A DNA stretch of 64,000 nt from Cololabis saira (GCF_033807715.1 NC_084599.1:682001-746000), one strand, 5' to 3'. Shown: positions 32,746 to 43,195, numbered from the stretch's first letter. Notes: a model not told the origin generated them from the sequence alone. A program made the numbers and translations.

Positions 32746-33759
32746 TTTTTAATTCCATGGGACATTATACTTACATTTGTGGGTTCAATATCCTCCTGCT
32801 CTTTGCGGTTCGCCATTTGACTCAAAAAAATGAAAAAATGCTTGCTTGCTCAAAATCGAGACGAGTCTGTAAAGCATGTTTTCCTCGGTCGGCGAGCTTT
32901 AAATAGACGCAGCCTACGGCGTAGCTTACGGAACCTACGGCGTAGCTTACGTAGCTTACGTAACCATATTCCGGCGCGATCTTAGCGAACAACGGAAAAA
33001 AAAAGGGATGATGTACATTCACTGAGTGAATATTATGAAAGTAAAATATCGGTTTGCGCCGAGAAATGTAATCAAAATGCATTTTTATGCAGAAACTAAC
33101 TCAAAATATTGATTTTACTCCCAAAAAAAACAGAAATGTCCTCCATGTTTTTTTTTTTGATTCAGTCCGCAAATGACGACGAAAAGCATTCTGGGAAATC
33201 TTCATACCCCCTCGCTCGCCAAGTCAGCATCTGAAATCCCTCGATATGAAGGGGCTATTCTCAGCCCCTAGCCCTCGTTATGCCCCCTCCCCCTAGGTGA
33301 AAAGAGGAATTGGGACACCACTACCTTCACGGGAACGCGCAAAAGTTAGGGGTAGGGAAGAAAAGGAGGGCGAGGGGGAGTATTGGGACGCACCCTTGGG
33401 CTTAACTATGGGCATAGGGAACTTTGGCTTCTCTACAGACGTGGCTTCATCCATACCTAGATAACTACCAAAGCTGGGCTGCCCCACCCGCTCTCTGTCT
33501 GGGACATCTGCATATCTCAAGCCTCTACCCCTCCCAATACTAGAAACTGGAGTAAACTCCATGGCAAGTTAAATGTACTTGATAAAACAGTGTGATAATT
33601 ACAATGTGGGAAATACAATATGACCAAACAGTTAGCTTTTTCTTTTTTTCTTTTAATTCTAAATAATGTCGACGATCCTCGGATTCCTCCTGCGCACAGC
33701 ACGATACGCTTACTTGCTCACAGCTTAACCTCGGCGATCTGCAGTGGCTGATCTGAAGA

Positions 33760-33777
33760 ATCCGGCTCACGGCACCA
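33760..33777 (-). promoter_or_regulatory. Primer-binding site, tRNA-His-like
   Basis: Two bases inside the 5' LTR, the minus strand reads TGGTGCCGTGAGCCGGAT. Vertebrate tRNA-His ends so that its complement reads TGGTGCCGTGACTCGGAT; the two differ at two positions. This fixes which LTR is the 5' one. The tRNA match is from memory of the tRNA-His 3' end. Confidence 0.75.
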
Positions 33778-33779
33778 TT

Positions 33780-34633
33780 TGTAGCAGCTGATTTTCTGCG
33801 TTGTGTTGTGTCGTTGAAAGTGAGACGCACGCTGAGGTTGAGCATCTATGGGACTTTAATCTTCAGAATAAAGAAAAAAACATAGGCGTCACACACACCG
33901 AGCCACACTGCAACTCTCCACCGCTCAGTTCGGAGCACACAGAGCTCTCTCACACTGTTGTATATACCACAAAATTAATGTAAAAATACAATGTACTATA
34001 TTAAACAAAATCAAATAAATGCAATACAAATGCACTAAATATTTCTTACACATTTTCCACAGTGTAAAATAATCAAGTAAATTCACCCATACTAACTCAT
34101 TTTTTATAATGCAATATATCAAATATCAAACATGGGAAACGAACTGCATTAAATAACATACCTTCAGAATAAAGAAAAAAACATAGGCGTCACACACACC
34201 GAGCCACACTGCAACTCTCCACCGCTCTATAAAAAAAATAAAAATTCACATAACCCCAATAAAACGTCACGTTACATTTAGAATAATACAATTATTACAC
34301 AGCCATAGCCAGCGGAGCACAACCTCCAGACATAACATGGAGAGGAGGGAAACAGATAAAAAAACCCAGCTCAGACAGCATAAAGCTAAGCTAAGCAACT
34401 CTCTATGAACAACTCAATTTAAGATTCAATTACAAGTTACTAATCACTGGAGTCTTGACCAACAGCTTCATTAGCACGTTACACTTTTTTTTTTCTATCA
34501 ACATATTGAGTTTGAGAACAGAAAAAAATATGAAATAAATAAAACGAGGGAGAGAGCACATCATAAAGTGACTCACCAGTTCGGAGCACACACAGCTCTC
34601 TGACGCACAATGACAAATTTTGACTCGGTTACA
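33780..34633 (-). repeat. 5' LTR of the Gypsy element
   Basis: The 854-bp LTR starts TGTAGCAGCTG and ends CTCGGTTACA on the plus strand. It carries an internal direct repeat: CTTCAGAATAAAGAAAAAAA through the CACTGCAACTCTCCACCGCTC phrase occurs at about 33860-33926 and again at 34164-34228. CAGTTCGGAGCACAC also occurs twice. On the minus strand it should carry the promoter that drives gag-pol. Confidence 0.9.
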
Positions 34634-34637
34634 CTAA

Positions 34638-35422
34638 GACCTCAACCCAACGTAAATTTCAGTAATGGGATTCAAAGGAAACCTCACAAAGTTCAAAAGT
34701 ACTATATAAGCAATGTTGTAAGGAAGAATGGACCAAGATTCCAGAGTGATAAACTCATACAGGTTGTCACTGCTAAAGTTTGATCTGGACCAACTGAAAC
34801 TTGGGTTTTTCATCAGTGTCACCCAAAATTGTTTGTTTTTTTAGCTTCAGCTTTCTTAAATAAATAATAGCACTAGAAAAGGCTACATTTTGGCAAAAAA
34901 CTCATAAGTGTGTGCATCTGTAAGTGTATGTGTGTCTGTCAGCTACACGTATTGGTGTCTGAATGATTAATTCTAAAACAGTAATTATCATAAAAATATA
35001 GTTGCTCTAAATTTTGGCTTGATCACTGAGACTGATTGCAGCAGAAATCTCAGCAGTTTAATGTTGATGGGTTTGTGAAAATGCACAACAGATGGTACCT
35101 TGTGTTAAATTTGAATTCTTCTTTGAATAGAGGCGGTGCAGACTCTGTTGGGGAAATGCTGCTGCCTTCAGTTTCACAATAACAACAAAGGCATATTTTT
35201 AGGCAGATGTTGTTTTAAATAATTCACATTTTCATCCAGAGGCATCACACACTGTTTAAAAACGGCTCTGTTTTCCTTATTTATGCATTTCAGTATGTAA
35301 ATGATTAAGTAAGTCACGCTTCTACTCCTCATGCACTCCCATTTTCGTTCCTGATTTTTTCCCTGTCTTACTTGTTGAAGTTAAAATGCATAAAAAACTG
35401 TATTTTCCAATATTCATATAAA
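34638..35422. other. Nothing recognised
   Basis: AT-rich flank of the Gypsy element on one side and of the next LTR element on the other. A 62-codon minus-strand frame at 34634-34822 has no known motif. Confidence 0.4.
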
Positions 35423-35426
35423 ATAA

Positions 35427-37482
35427 TGTTGGACCACCGTCCATATGATTATGAATTCATGACGTGTGCGATCGGAGGAACATTACATTGTCATCAAATT
35501 CCAGCAAAGCCAGACCCGGCCTCCTTCCTGAAAAAGCAGAGTTATGGCCCTGCTGCTATCTTCTCGCTCAGGCCAATTTATAACCCTTGTGGCCTGGTTC
35601 GAGATGGCCTGCATATGACCCACGATACGGCCCCAGATCAAAAGGGCGCCCACGGAAACAGAACTCAGGTTTATGACACCTAGAGGGGGGTCAAAAAAGC
35701 GAACCAGCAGGATTTCTGCCAGGAACAGACAGGGGTTTTACAGCACCTGGGGGGGTCAGACACCCGGAGCCCGAACGCCAGACCTCAACCGGCCGGGGGA
35801 TTGGTTGGCACTGCCTGTGATCAGTCCCACCCCCAAAGAGACTACAAAAGGAGCAACCACCTGATGCTTCCCTGCTTTTTTTCGTTTCTCTGCTTTTTGC
35901 GTTTTCCGTTGCCACTTCTCATTTTTTTGGCATCAGGCCAAAACTTGGAGTGTAGCTCCAAGTTTTCTTTTTATTCTTTTTTATTTTTCCCTTTTCACTT
36001 TTCCATCTGCCCGGCCTTTTTGCCTGCTGGCAGAGGTGCAATTTTTCCTAGCCCGACTCCCACATCCAACCAGCGCAGCATCTGCTCCGCGGACCCTGCC
36101 AGCCGACTCCGTGGGCGCCACCGCGGTAAAACGGTCTTCCCCGGAGCATCCCGACATCGGGGCCCGGCGCCGACCGCCACAAAGGACCACTGGAGATCTC
36201 AAACGCTGATAATAGGGTCGCCGGTCCTGCAATCCTGCCCTGTGTTCCTTTTCCTCAGAGTCGGATGGGGTGAGACGGAGTCCCCCCCTCCCGGGTGCGC
36301 GCAAGGAGCGTTATACTGCACCCACGGGCTGGACGCAAACCCCCTCCTCCTCCTCCTCAAACCGAGCGGCTGCTCTCTCACCTACTGCAAAGTAAGAGGC
36401 CAATTAGTATCTGGGCAGATTTAGTTTAAGGTTTATTTCGGTTGTTTTGATCCTGTTTATTGAGTTTATGCATTGTGTGACGTGTTGATTGTATTGAACG
36501 CCTGTTTACGTGAGCTTTCACCGCCGAGTGATCGGGCCGCGGCTCCCGACTATCTCAGAGCGGGTGGGGGTTACTCCCGACCCGGTTCTCGAGTGGGACC
36601 TGCGGCCGATCTACCGAACCGGCCGTTAGAGCTCACAAAACCCCCTTGGGTCCCCCGGCTGCGGTGTGACCACCTGCAGCCGCGCATCTGTGTGACGCGT
36701 CGGAGATCCCGCAGGCACGTCGGTGCGACGTCCGAGCGCGGTCCGCTGACCCGCTCCTCCGCCCCCCCCCCCCCCCTCTCTTCACTAAACCCGGTTGCGC
36801 GTCAGATCCACGTGGTGTTTCACCGTTGTTTATCCGTGATCTGCTGCGCTTTCCGTCACATTTCCCTCACGGCTGTATTGCCGTGGGTCGCCTTCCGGGA
36901 GGCGTGTTCACGTAGCGCGACGTAGCACGCCCCTTCTGGCAACGTGCTCACGTACCGCAGCGTGACCCGCCCCCCAGACCGCGTGACGCGCAGCGTAAGC
37001 TGCTCTGACGCATACACGCACACACCCACACACACACACACACACACACCAGTCTCAGCCCGGAGGATCCCAAGAACCCCTCCTTTTTATCTTATGATTT
37101 TGTGTTTCTTTTGTGTGATTAAACGATCAGAGTGTTGCTTACCAACTGTTTGACACTAATGTGAATAAATTTCTGATCACAAAGGCTGTCTCTGTTTATT
37201 CTGTGCATATCTGCCGCCAAGGCTGGGTGACGAAGTGTGTGTTCGGATCTCACCCCCTTCAACTAATAACTGGGTATAGTAATTACTTTGAGACTGATAT
37301 TCTGCTGTTAAGTTATCATTTCTCCGGATTAAGGCCCGGAGTGGTGCCCCGAGGATTTTATTTATCATATTGGTCATTCAATTTGATAAATAGTCGACTT
37401 TATTAATTATTAATAATTCTTTAATAAAATTATTAATAAGCCTTCGATAACTGATCAGCTTAGCTACCCGAGTTGCACAACA
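35427..37482 (+). repeat. 5' LTR of the retroelement
   Basis: The 2056-bp LTR has a CTACAAAAGG TATA-like box near 35840, a long GC-rich stretch (36030-37000), a C run at about 36763-36778, a CA microsatellite near 37018-37048 and AATAAATTTCTG near 37163 as a likely poly(A) signal. Its last part, from GGAGGATCCCAAGAACCCCT onwards, is repeated at 38918-39207. Long open frames across the GC-rich part have no protein motif and are attributed to base composition. Confidence 0.8.
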
Positions 37483-37486
37483 TAAT

Positions 37487-37505
37487 TGGTTCGCCCGTGT
37501 GACGC
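37487..37505 (+). promoter_or_regulatory. Candidate primer-binding site
   Basis: TGGTTCGCCCGTGTGACGC begins four bases after the 5' LTR. The position and the opening TGG fit a primer-binding site. I could not match the remainder to a particular tRNA from memory. Confidence 0.5.
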
Positions 37506-38491
37506 TTCAATATTACCAGCTGGTGTCAGATTTGTGTAGAATAACCAAAGATTGATTTTTGTTTGAACAGGAAATAACTTTGCTTCTCCTCCAAGCAATA
37601 TCTGTGTTTCTCTATTGTTGGTTTAAGTTCTGTCCAGCAGCAACCTCGCTCCGCTAGAGGTGATGCTTGGGTGGTGTTATTTAAGCTCTGTGAATGTATT
37701 AGACGGACATGTTGGTTTTATCACTGTACTATTCACTAATCCATCGGATTAATCAACTTCGATTGGGTCTAATCTGAATTTGATTTGTCTCGGTTAAATA
37801 CCTCCCGTTCAATTTAATTCGATCAGTTTTAATCACTCCTATTATTATTATCAATTGTTTTTTTATTATTAAATTTTTTTTTTATTAATAATTTTTTTTT
37901 TATTATTATTTTTTTTTGTCAATTAATTTTTTTTAAATAATTTTTTATTCTTTGATTTTTTTTTTTTTTTTTTTTTTAATTCTTTAAATTTTTTTGGTTC
38001 GGGTTCTCTTCATTCCCCCTTCCCTGCTCTACTGTCAGCGTTGCTGCTTCCACATAGGTTATCTAAAGCTCTTTGATGATAACCAGGATCGCAGCTCCTC
38101 TCAGGCATAAATCCGAGTGTGTCCGACTTCCCATGGTCTGTTGTCAGTCTAGTCTTGTCTAAGCTGGATGATAACGTAAGCTGACTTTGTTACTGAACGG
38201 TAATCTCCTGGCAAACTTTTGAGCGTTATCCGGTCTCTCATGGTCTGTTGTTGGCTTAGTTATTCTCAGCTGGGTGAGAACGTGAGCTTGCTTCGTTACT
38301 GAGCGTTAATCTGGACTATGAACTGCCGTGTGGTGTAAAGATCAAAAGACTCATCGTATTGGACGCAATAGCCGGTTGAGGTAATAGACGGTTGACGAGA
38401 AGGAACATTAGGCAATTCTATGTTCGGTTGAATAAGAAGTACTCGCCCGGTTCCCTTCCGTCCCCGAGAACCCCCGGCTTTAGACGCCACG
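37506..38491 (+). other. Untranslated leader with T-rich tract and 88-bp imperfect duplication
   Basis: A T-rich, low-complexity stretch spans 37855-37995. Two copies of a block share CATGGTCTGTTGT, AGCTGG, AACGT and GTTACTGA at 38121-38209 and 38229-38313. Such repeats in a retroelement leader could be packaging or structural signals, but this is inferred from position only. Confidence 0.6.
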
Positions 38492-38916
38492 ATGAGCAGC
38501 CCGGTTACCCACACTACTTCCGGTTGCATGCACCCAGAGGCGCAAATGGTAGTAGCAGGCCTGATCGAGGCATCCAGGGAAGAACTGAGGGTTATAAATA
38601 ACCATGACCTCCCGACCTGCGAAGAGAGGATCACGGAGCTCATTAGCCTTGCCAAGAAACCGTGTAAAAAAACCCGTGTAGCCGACGTTTTGGGTAACTT
38701 GGCGTTGCTAGGGCAACGTAAGGCAGAACTACAGGCTGTGGAGCACGGGGAAAACAAACACAAGTGGCGACAAAAATACGAGTGGGAAGTGTTGGCACAC
38801 TGCGAGTCGCAGGAAGAGATTGAGCGCTTGAACGGCCTGCTAAGAGAGGCCCAAGCACGAATCCAAGAAGCTGGTCGAAGCGCCTCAGAGGAGGCGAATA
38901 ACTTCCATAGTTATGG
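38492..38916 (+). pseudogene. Truncated gag-like reading frame
   Basis: The frame begins MSSPVTHTTSGCMHPEAQ and runs about 142 codons before it enters LTR sequence at about 38917. The C-terminal half is rich in charged residues with a heptad-like pattern (SQEEIERLNGLLREAQARIQ), so a coiled coil is likely. Its position, after LTR, primer site and leader, makes it the start of gag. No zinc knuckle or capsid homology is visible because the rest is deleted. I do not recognise the family. Confidence 0.55.
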
Positions 38917-39207
38917 AGGATCCCAAGAACCCCTCCTTTTTATCTTATGATTTTGTGTTTCTTTTGTGGGATTAAACGATCAGAATTTATGAGTGTTGCT
39001 TACCAACTGTTTGACACTAATGTGAATACATTTCTGATCACAAAGGTTAAGGATTAAGGCCCGGAGTGGTGCCCCGAGGATTTTATTTATCATATTGGTC
39101 ATTCAATTTGATAAATAGTCGACTTTATTAATTATTAATAATTCTTTAATAAAATTATTAATAAGCCTTCGATAACTGATCAGCTTAGCTACCCGAGTTG
39201 CACAACA
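38917..39207 (+). repeat. Partial 3' LTR
   Basis: It corresponds to 5' LTR positions 37061-37482, with an internal deletion between AAAGG and GGATTAAGGCCCGG (about 145 bases present only in the 5' LTR) and an 8-base insertion near 38986. It ends CAACA and is followed by ATAA. Confidence 0.85.
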
Positions 39208-39211
39208 ATAA

Positions 39212-40455
39212 CAATATAATATATATGCTATATAAGCTACTTATATTCATTTAATTTAGCTCTTTTCTATTCTCAGTCTTAAGATTAAAAAAACAAATAC
39301 AAAAACTTGGTTTAGAGCTCTGTGTTCTCCTCTGACATACAGTATGTCAAATGTGGCATCTTTCTGCACCAAAGGAACCAAAAGGAAGTTTGAATTGCTG
39401 TAAAAACAGCTACCGCTTACCTTTTACCCATTTTCTTTTTTTTTTTTACGATTTATGTTTATATTTCCTGTTCTAAAAAGGTATTTTCTATTTGAAAACA
39501 GAATTGGGAATTTCCAGATATAATGTTTTCCAGGATGGCTTTAAGGATAGGGCACTGTGTTCCTTGTTTCACTTTCCTCATACAAGTCTAATTGAATTTC
39601 TCTAGGTGTGACTTCCCAGTTTGTGGGAGACCTCACAAAGGGCATTTAACCCCAACATCATAGCTCCTGGGATCATCCGAGCAGGCAAACCACCACAAGA
39701 AGGTGGCTATATTATTATTACTTACTCCATTAAATCCACATGGGGGATTTTTTCCATTATATTTAATGACACTGGGATGCAGCATATGATAGCCAAAAAG
39801 GCTCCCATGGTTGTGACACAGACAGTTTATGCCCTGTCTTGTTCAGATATGTGACCAACTATCTGCAGATAGCTGGTCCCTCTCACTGTAGCGTAACCAT
39901 TATGTCAGAATGACTTGGAAATGGCCACATTTATACCACAATACTGAAGTTAGCTTGTTAAGTGTGATAAAATGTAATAATAAAAACAACAAACAGGCCA
40001 AGGGAATCACAGGGACTGTTCTCCACTGAGTGAAGTGATTATAATATTCCTGTAAGGCATATTCTCTAAGTGCTGCAGCAGACTGTCAACCACGTAGTGA
40101 TGGCTGTGTGAGGGGTCAAGACTTGAAAAGTGTCATGTGAATGTAGTCATGAAGATTGGTTAATTAGTTTTGTTAATCGTAAATTCCTATGAATGTGTTG
40201 TTTTGTGTCAGAAAGGTAATTTTTTTTCAGTCATACCACATATCTTCAGTCTGTTCCACACATCAGTGGTTTCACATCGATGTTGGATTTTGGTTGTCAT
40301 GCAAAGCCTAGGTGTTGTTATTGGAAAATGGAATCAAAATCGTAGGAATGGTGCGTCACTAAACACTTTACTGTATCGTAGCTTTCTGAAATCCACACAT
40401 CGCTCCCTCGCTGTTTGGTCAAGGTCATGGGGCTCTGCTGGAGCCTATCCCACCT
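39212..40455. other. Nothing recognised
   Basis: AT-rich sequence with no supported gene. A 77-codon plus frame at 39621-39854 has no motif I know. Confidence 0.4.
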
Positions 40456-40456
40456 T

Positions 40457-41170
40457 TCTTCAATTCAATTCAATTCAATTTTATTTATATAGCGTCTAAT
40501 ACAACAGATGTTGTCTCTAGACGCTTTCCAGAGATCCAGAACATGAACATAAACATAAACATAAACATAAACATAAACATAAACATAAACCCCCAAGCAA
40601 TTATTATATGAACAATGGCAGGTAAAAACTCCCTTAGTGGGAGAAAAGTCTTAAGCCAAACAGTGGCAAGGAAAAACTCCCCTTTAGGAGGGAAGAAACC
40701 TTGAGCAGGACCAGGCTCATAAGGGGGGACCCTCCTGCCGAAGGCCAGACTGGGGGAGTCAGGGACGTCGACAGCACACAGCAGGCAGGTGGAAGCAGCA
40801 GCGGGATGACCAGAGGTGGGGGGGGGGGGGCGTCAGCAGCACACAACAGTCATGTGGAAGCAGCAGCGGGATGACCAGAGGGGGGGGGGGGCGTCAGCAG
40901 CACACAACAGTCATGTGGAAGCAGCAGCGGGATGACCAGAGGGGGGCGGGGGGGGGGGGGGGGGCGTCAGCAGCACACAACAGTCATGTGGAAGGAGTAT
41001 CGGGATGACCAGAGGGGGGGGGGGGTGCAGGCAGGACTTTCTTCAGTCCTACACCCTGGACAGGGCCACATATACACAGCCACACACACTCACATGGGAA
41101 ATCAAAAATTATTGATTAATCTGACATAGCTGGGCTGGGCTCCGGCAGACCCCCGTGACCCGGTACAGGA
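40457..41170. repeat. High-copy teleost repeat with ATAAAC repeats and G-rich minisatellite
   Basis: The start ATTCAATTCAATTTTATTTATATAGCG is a very common teleost repeat phrase, followed by an (ATAAAC)n run at about 40545-40590. From 40766 to 41025 a unit of about 60-70 bp (CGTCAGCAGCACACAACAGTC ... GATGACCAGAGG then 8-18 G) is repeated four times. The end resembles the L2-associated ACACCCTGGACAGG phrase. No gene lies within. Confidence 0.7.
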
Positions 41171-41239
41171 ATAAACGGACATGGAAAGTAGATGGATGAA
41201 TTGACCTCACACACATACACACACAAACACACAGACATT

Positions 41240-41395
41240 TTTTGGACTGGGGGTGAAAGTCAGAGTACCAAGAGAATGCGTACTCAAGCACAGGGAGAAC
41301 ACAGGAGAAAGACCTGACTTGGGAGTTGAACCAGAAACCTTCTTGCTGTGAAACAGTGCTAACTGTTAAGCTGCAATAGGTGCAGGTTCCAGGTA
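41240..41395 (-). repeat. L2-like 3'-end fragment
   Basis: GGGAGAACACAGGAGAAAGA ... GAACCAGAAACCTTCTTGCTGTG is a diverged version of the block at 5040-5225. Confidence 0.45.
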
Positions 41396-41624
41396 GTTTT
41401 TCAAACATTTGATGGGTTTCTCCGTTACCCGCACAGCCCCGCAAAAAGTGTTCTTGTAGAGTTTGGCTAACAGGAACTGCCTGGTGGGGGTTCTCTGCTG
41501 ATTGGTTATTTTAAATTAGTTCAGCACTCATGTGAACAGAAATCTCATGAACAGAACCATTTGGACCAGAAACATTTAGCAACTATACATATGATGAAGA
41601 TGGAGGTTACAAAACAAATCAGAC

Positions 41625-41925
41625 TAGATGGCAAACCTGCCAACACTCCCGATTTAAGCGGGAGTCTCCCGATTTTCAACCATTTCTCCCGCCCTGCTCC
41701 CGATTTGTAATTTCTCCCGCTTATCTCCCGATTTTGAAGTGAAATGAGTCAATGGTGTTTCACGTGTCGGGGTTCCTGCATGGATGTATTATATTAACGG
41801 GTTCCTGACAAACCTGGCAACCCAACCCATAAGCACTGCCTACGTCCAAGCTCCGCCCCATCGAGCGCTGAGCCGTACGTCAACGTCGCCGCCATATTGG
41901 ATGTGGCAAGACTGCGCTGTAAACT
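41625..41925. repeat. CTCCCGATTT-rich repeat fragment
   Basis: The motif CTCCCGATTT/CTCCCG recurs at least five times between 41645 and 41735. It is followed by ACCTGGCAACCC and a GCCGCCATATTGGA segment, phrases I associate with teleost DNA-transposon ends. Only one end is visible. Confidence 0.45.
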
Positions 41926-41929
41926 AATA

Positions 41930-43195
41930 CAAGTAAATGGACTTATTTTCATAAAGCGCCTTTCTACAAAGAAATGTACGTTTTACATCTCATTTATTCA
42001 TTCACATACGCACTAATATACTTGGGAAACAGTTAGGTACCAAATATAATATGTTTAATTTTCTCAGATGGCAAAAATAAGAACTTTATTGATCCCACAG
42101 TAATTCATGTTATATCAGCTATAGAGAACAAGGTTGTGCCGAAAAACAATATATCCCCCCTCACAAAAATAAGAAAAATAGAGAAACATATTCTCTTATC
42201 AGCAAAGCATTACATAAACATATTTTAAAATTTTCAAGTTACAAAATAACATATTTGAACCATTTTTCAGATTTTTTCAGTTATTTTATTGTTTGGGAAA
42301 TTGTTAAAATATGTTATTTTGTTATTTGAAAATTTGTTTTGTTTGAGAAAATGCTTTGAAAAAAAGCTGAGGGAAGAATTGGTGGAGAATCAAGTCATAG
42401 CAAGCAAGAATCTCCCACAGGAAGAGAGAGTTGAAGGTTCTGGGTTCTTCTAGGGAAAGAGGAGAGCTTTACAAATCTGGCATCACTGATGAAGGCAATG
42501 GTCTGCATCCCTCACAGCAATGAAGCTCAGAGAGCTCATTCAGCATGGTGACAAAGATCCTCACAGAAAACACATTGAGTATGGATAATTCTACTCTTTG
42601 CGCACTCCTTTCTTGCAAGATGAACCATACCAGCCCTGGCCACAAGTATGTACCCTCAAAGAAAGTGATTGAAGCTGCAAAGTCTGACACCTACAATTAC
42701 AACAGGTCCTTGTGTGACAAAGGGAACCTGGAAAATTCTACAAATATTGTATTTTATTGTCATTAATACTAAACTTATTTGGCTCCAAGAAGGCTGTAGA
42801 ATCATTTTGGGAGGTACATTTTAGCACATTTCATTGTAGCTATGGATTTAAAGCTCATTAAAAGTCGCCTTGTTTATATCAGGGTGGGGATGTTGTGAGT
42901 GGAGCATTCCAACCGCTACCCCAGAAAATCTCCCTCTTTTTCACAGCCCAATGTTGGCAGGTATGCTAGATGGACCAGTGAGTCAGTTCCAATGTTATCC
43001 CAATGTAGAAGTCCAGAGAGGTGGTTACCACCGTCATTTATATTCAAAAAGCACACAAACATGCAAGAAACATCTTTCTATCCACATTATATTGGATGTT
43101 CAGACAAACAGCGATCTGTTCTGAGACTATCATGCTGCATTCTGACGTCTTCTTATGATAAACTGTCTGCTATTTAAGTAATATGTCATTAATGA
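41930..43195. other. Nothing recognised
   Basis: AT-rich sequence with no gene or repeat that I can support. Short overlapping frames at 42870-43177 have no known motif. Confidence 0.4.

Larger units (their letters stand above)
31290..32816 (-). pseudogene. Myb/SANT-like gene of the Harbinger element, damaged
   Basis: Read on the minus strand, pieces are: exon 1 at 32816-32775 (MANRKEQEDIEPTN, GTAAGT donor), exon 2 at 32576-32543 (ATA ATG ... VAVDDESG), exon 3 at 32314-32221 (QVRHLISFRATNEENFTKKK, KPLWE) and exon 4 at 32130-32044 (KLIKELELEGKVTTAQIGKK). Exon 5 lies about 31885-31739 (SWPFYKEMHEVLGSRPSIQP), exon 6 about 31592-31530 and exon 7 about 31416-31292 (MDRILNLLEKMVDQ, stop TAG). This pattern is the trihelix Myb/SANT-like DNA-binding protein that helps Harbinger transposase. 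Exon 4 has an eight-A run where nine would keep the usual LKKKYK frame. A CA microsatellite occupies the place where the exon 5 acceptor and first codons should be. A LINE tail lies about ten bases before exon 2. Confidence 0.75.
30608..33395. mobile_element. Harbinger-type element inserted in Gypsy gag
   Basis: The left end GGGCCAATCCCAATTCTCC and right end (inverse) GGGTGCGTCCCAATACTCCC are followed in both arms by C-rich CTCGCCCTTCTTTTCTTCCC-like sequence. TTG flanks at 30605-30607 and 33396-33398, and 3-bp duplications are typical of PIF/Harbinger. Removing the element and one TTG restores one continuous gag frame, which independently confirms the boundaries. Harbinger elements usually encode a nuclease and a Myb/SANT-like protein; only the latter is recognisable here. 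Confidence 0.85.
29350..33562 (-). pseudogene. Gypsy gag, interrupted by a Harbinger-type element
   Basis: Gag packages the element RNA in a particle. The likely start is the ATG at 33562, in a strong context (GCCATGG). The frame runs to 33396, is interrupted by the element at 30608-33395, and continues at 30604 to the TGA at 29350-29352. Without the insertion and one TTG duplication the length would be 473 codons. The C terminus has two zinc knuckles, C-x2-C-x4-H-x5-C (CRVCGEKTH...) and C-x2-C-x4-H-x4-C (CFGCLELGHQKRDC). The middle (IRDLLGELGTQIG ... WIDVMDTYLRKRG ... VDYWVRLHTSAEHAD) looks like a retrotransposon capsid. The segment starting at the ATG at 30591 is only the downstream piece of the original gene. 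Confidence 0.88.
17364..34633 (-). mobile_element. Full-length Ty3/Gypsy retrotransposon split by three insertions
   Basis: The element is bounded by two LTRs starting TGTAGCAGCTG and ending CTCGGTTACA on the plus strand. CTAA flanks it at 17360-17363 and 34634-34637. On the minus strand the order is 5' LTR, tRNA-His-like PBS, gag, protease, RT, RNase H, integrase, PPT, 3' LTR, which is the Ty3/Gypsy order. Removing the hAT (17821-23519), the LINE (26174-26675), the Harbinger-type element (30608-33395) and one copy of each duplication leaves about 8.3 kb. Where they align, the LTRs differ by very few substitutions by eye, so this was a recent insertion. It is dead now because gag, pol and the 3' LTR are each interrupted. 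Confidence 0.93.
35427..39207 (+). mobile_element. Deletion-derived LTR retroelement with 2-kb LTRs
   Basis: The 5' LTR starts TGTTG and both LTRs end CAACA. ATAA flanks the whole at 35423-35426 and 39208-39211. Order: 5' LTR (35427-37482), primer-site region, leader, start of gag (38492), then an abrupt join at about 38917 into the last part of the 3' LTR. All of pol and most of gag are deleted. Long LTRs and a 4-bp duplication suit an endogenous-retrovirus-like or a Gypsy element. Without pol the family cannot be assigned. Confidence 0.85.

Noticed and set aside
35673..36925. Long open frames in the GC-rich part of the 2-kb LTR
   Set aside because: They overlap on both strands, have low-complexity Pro/Arg/Ser composition and lie within LTR sequence, so base composition explains them.
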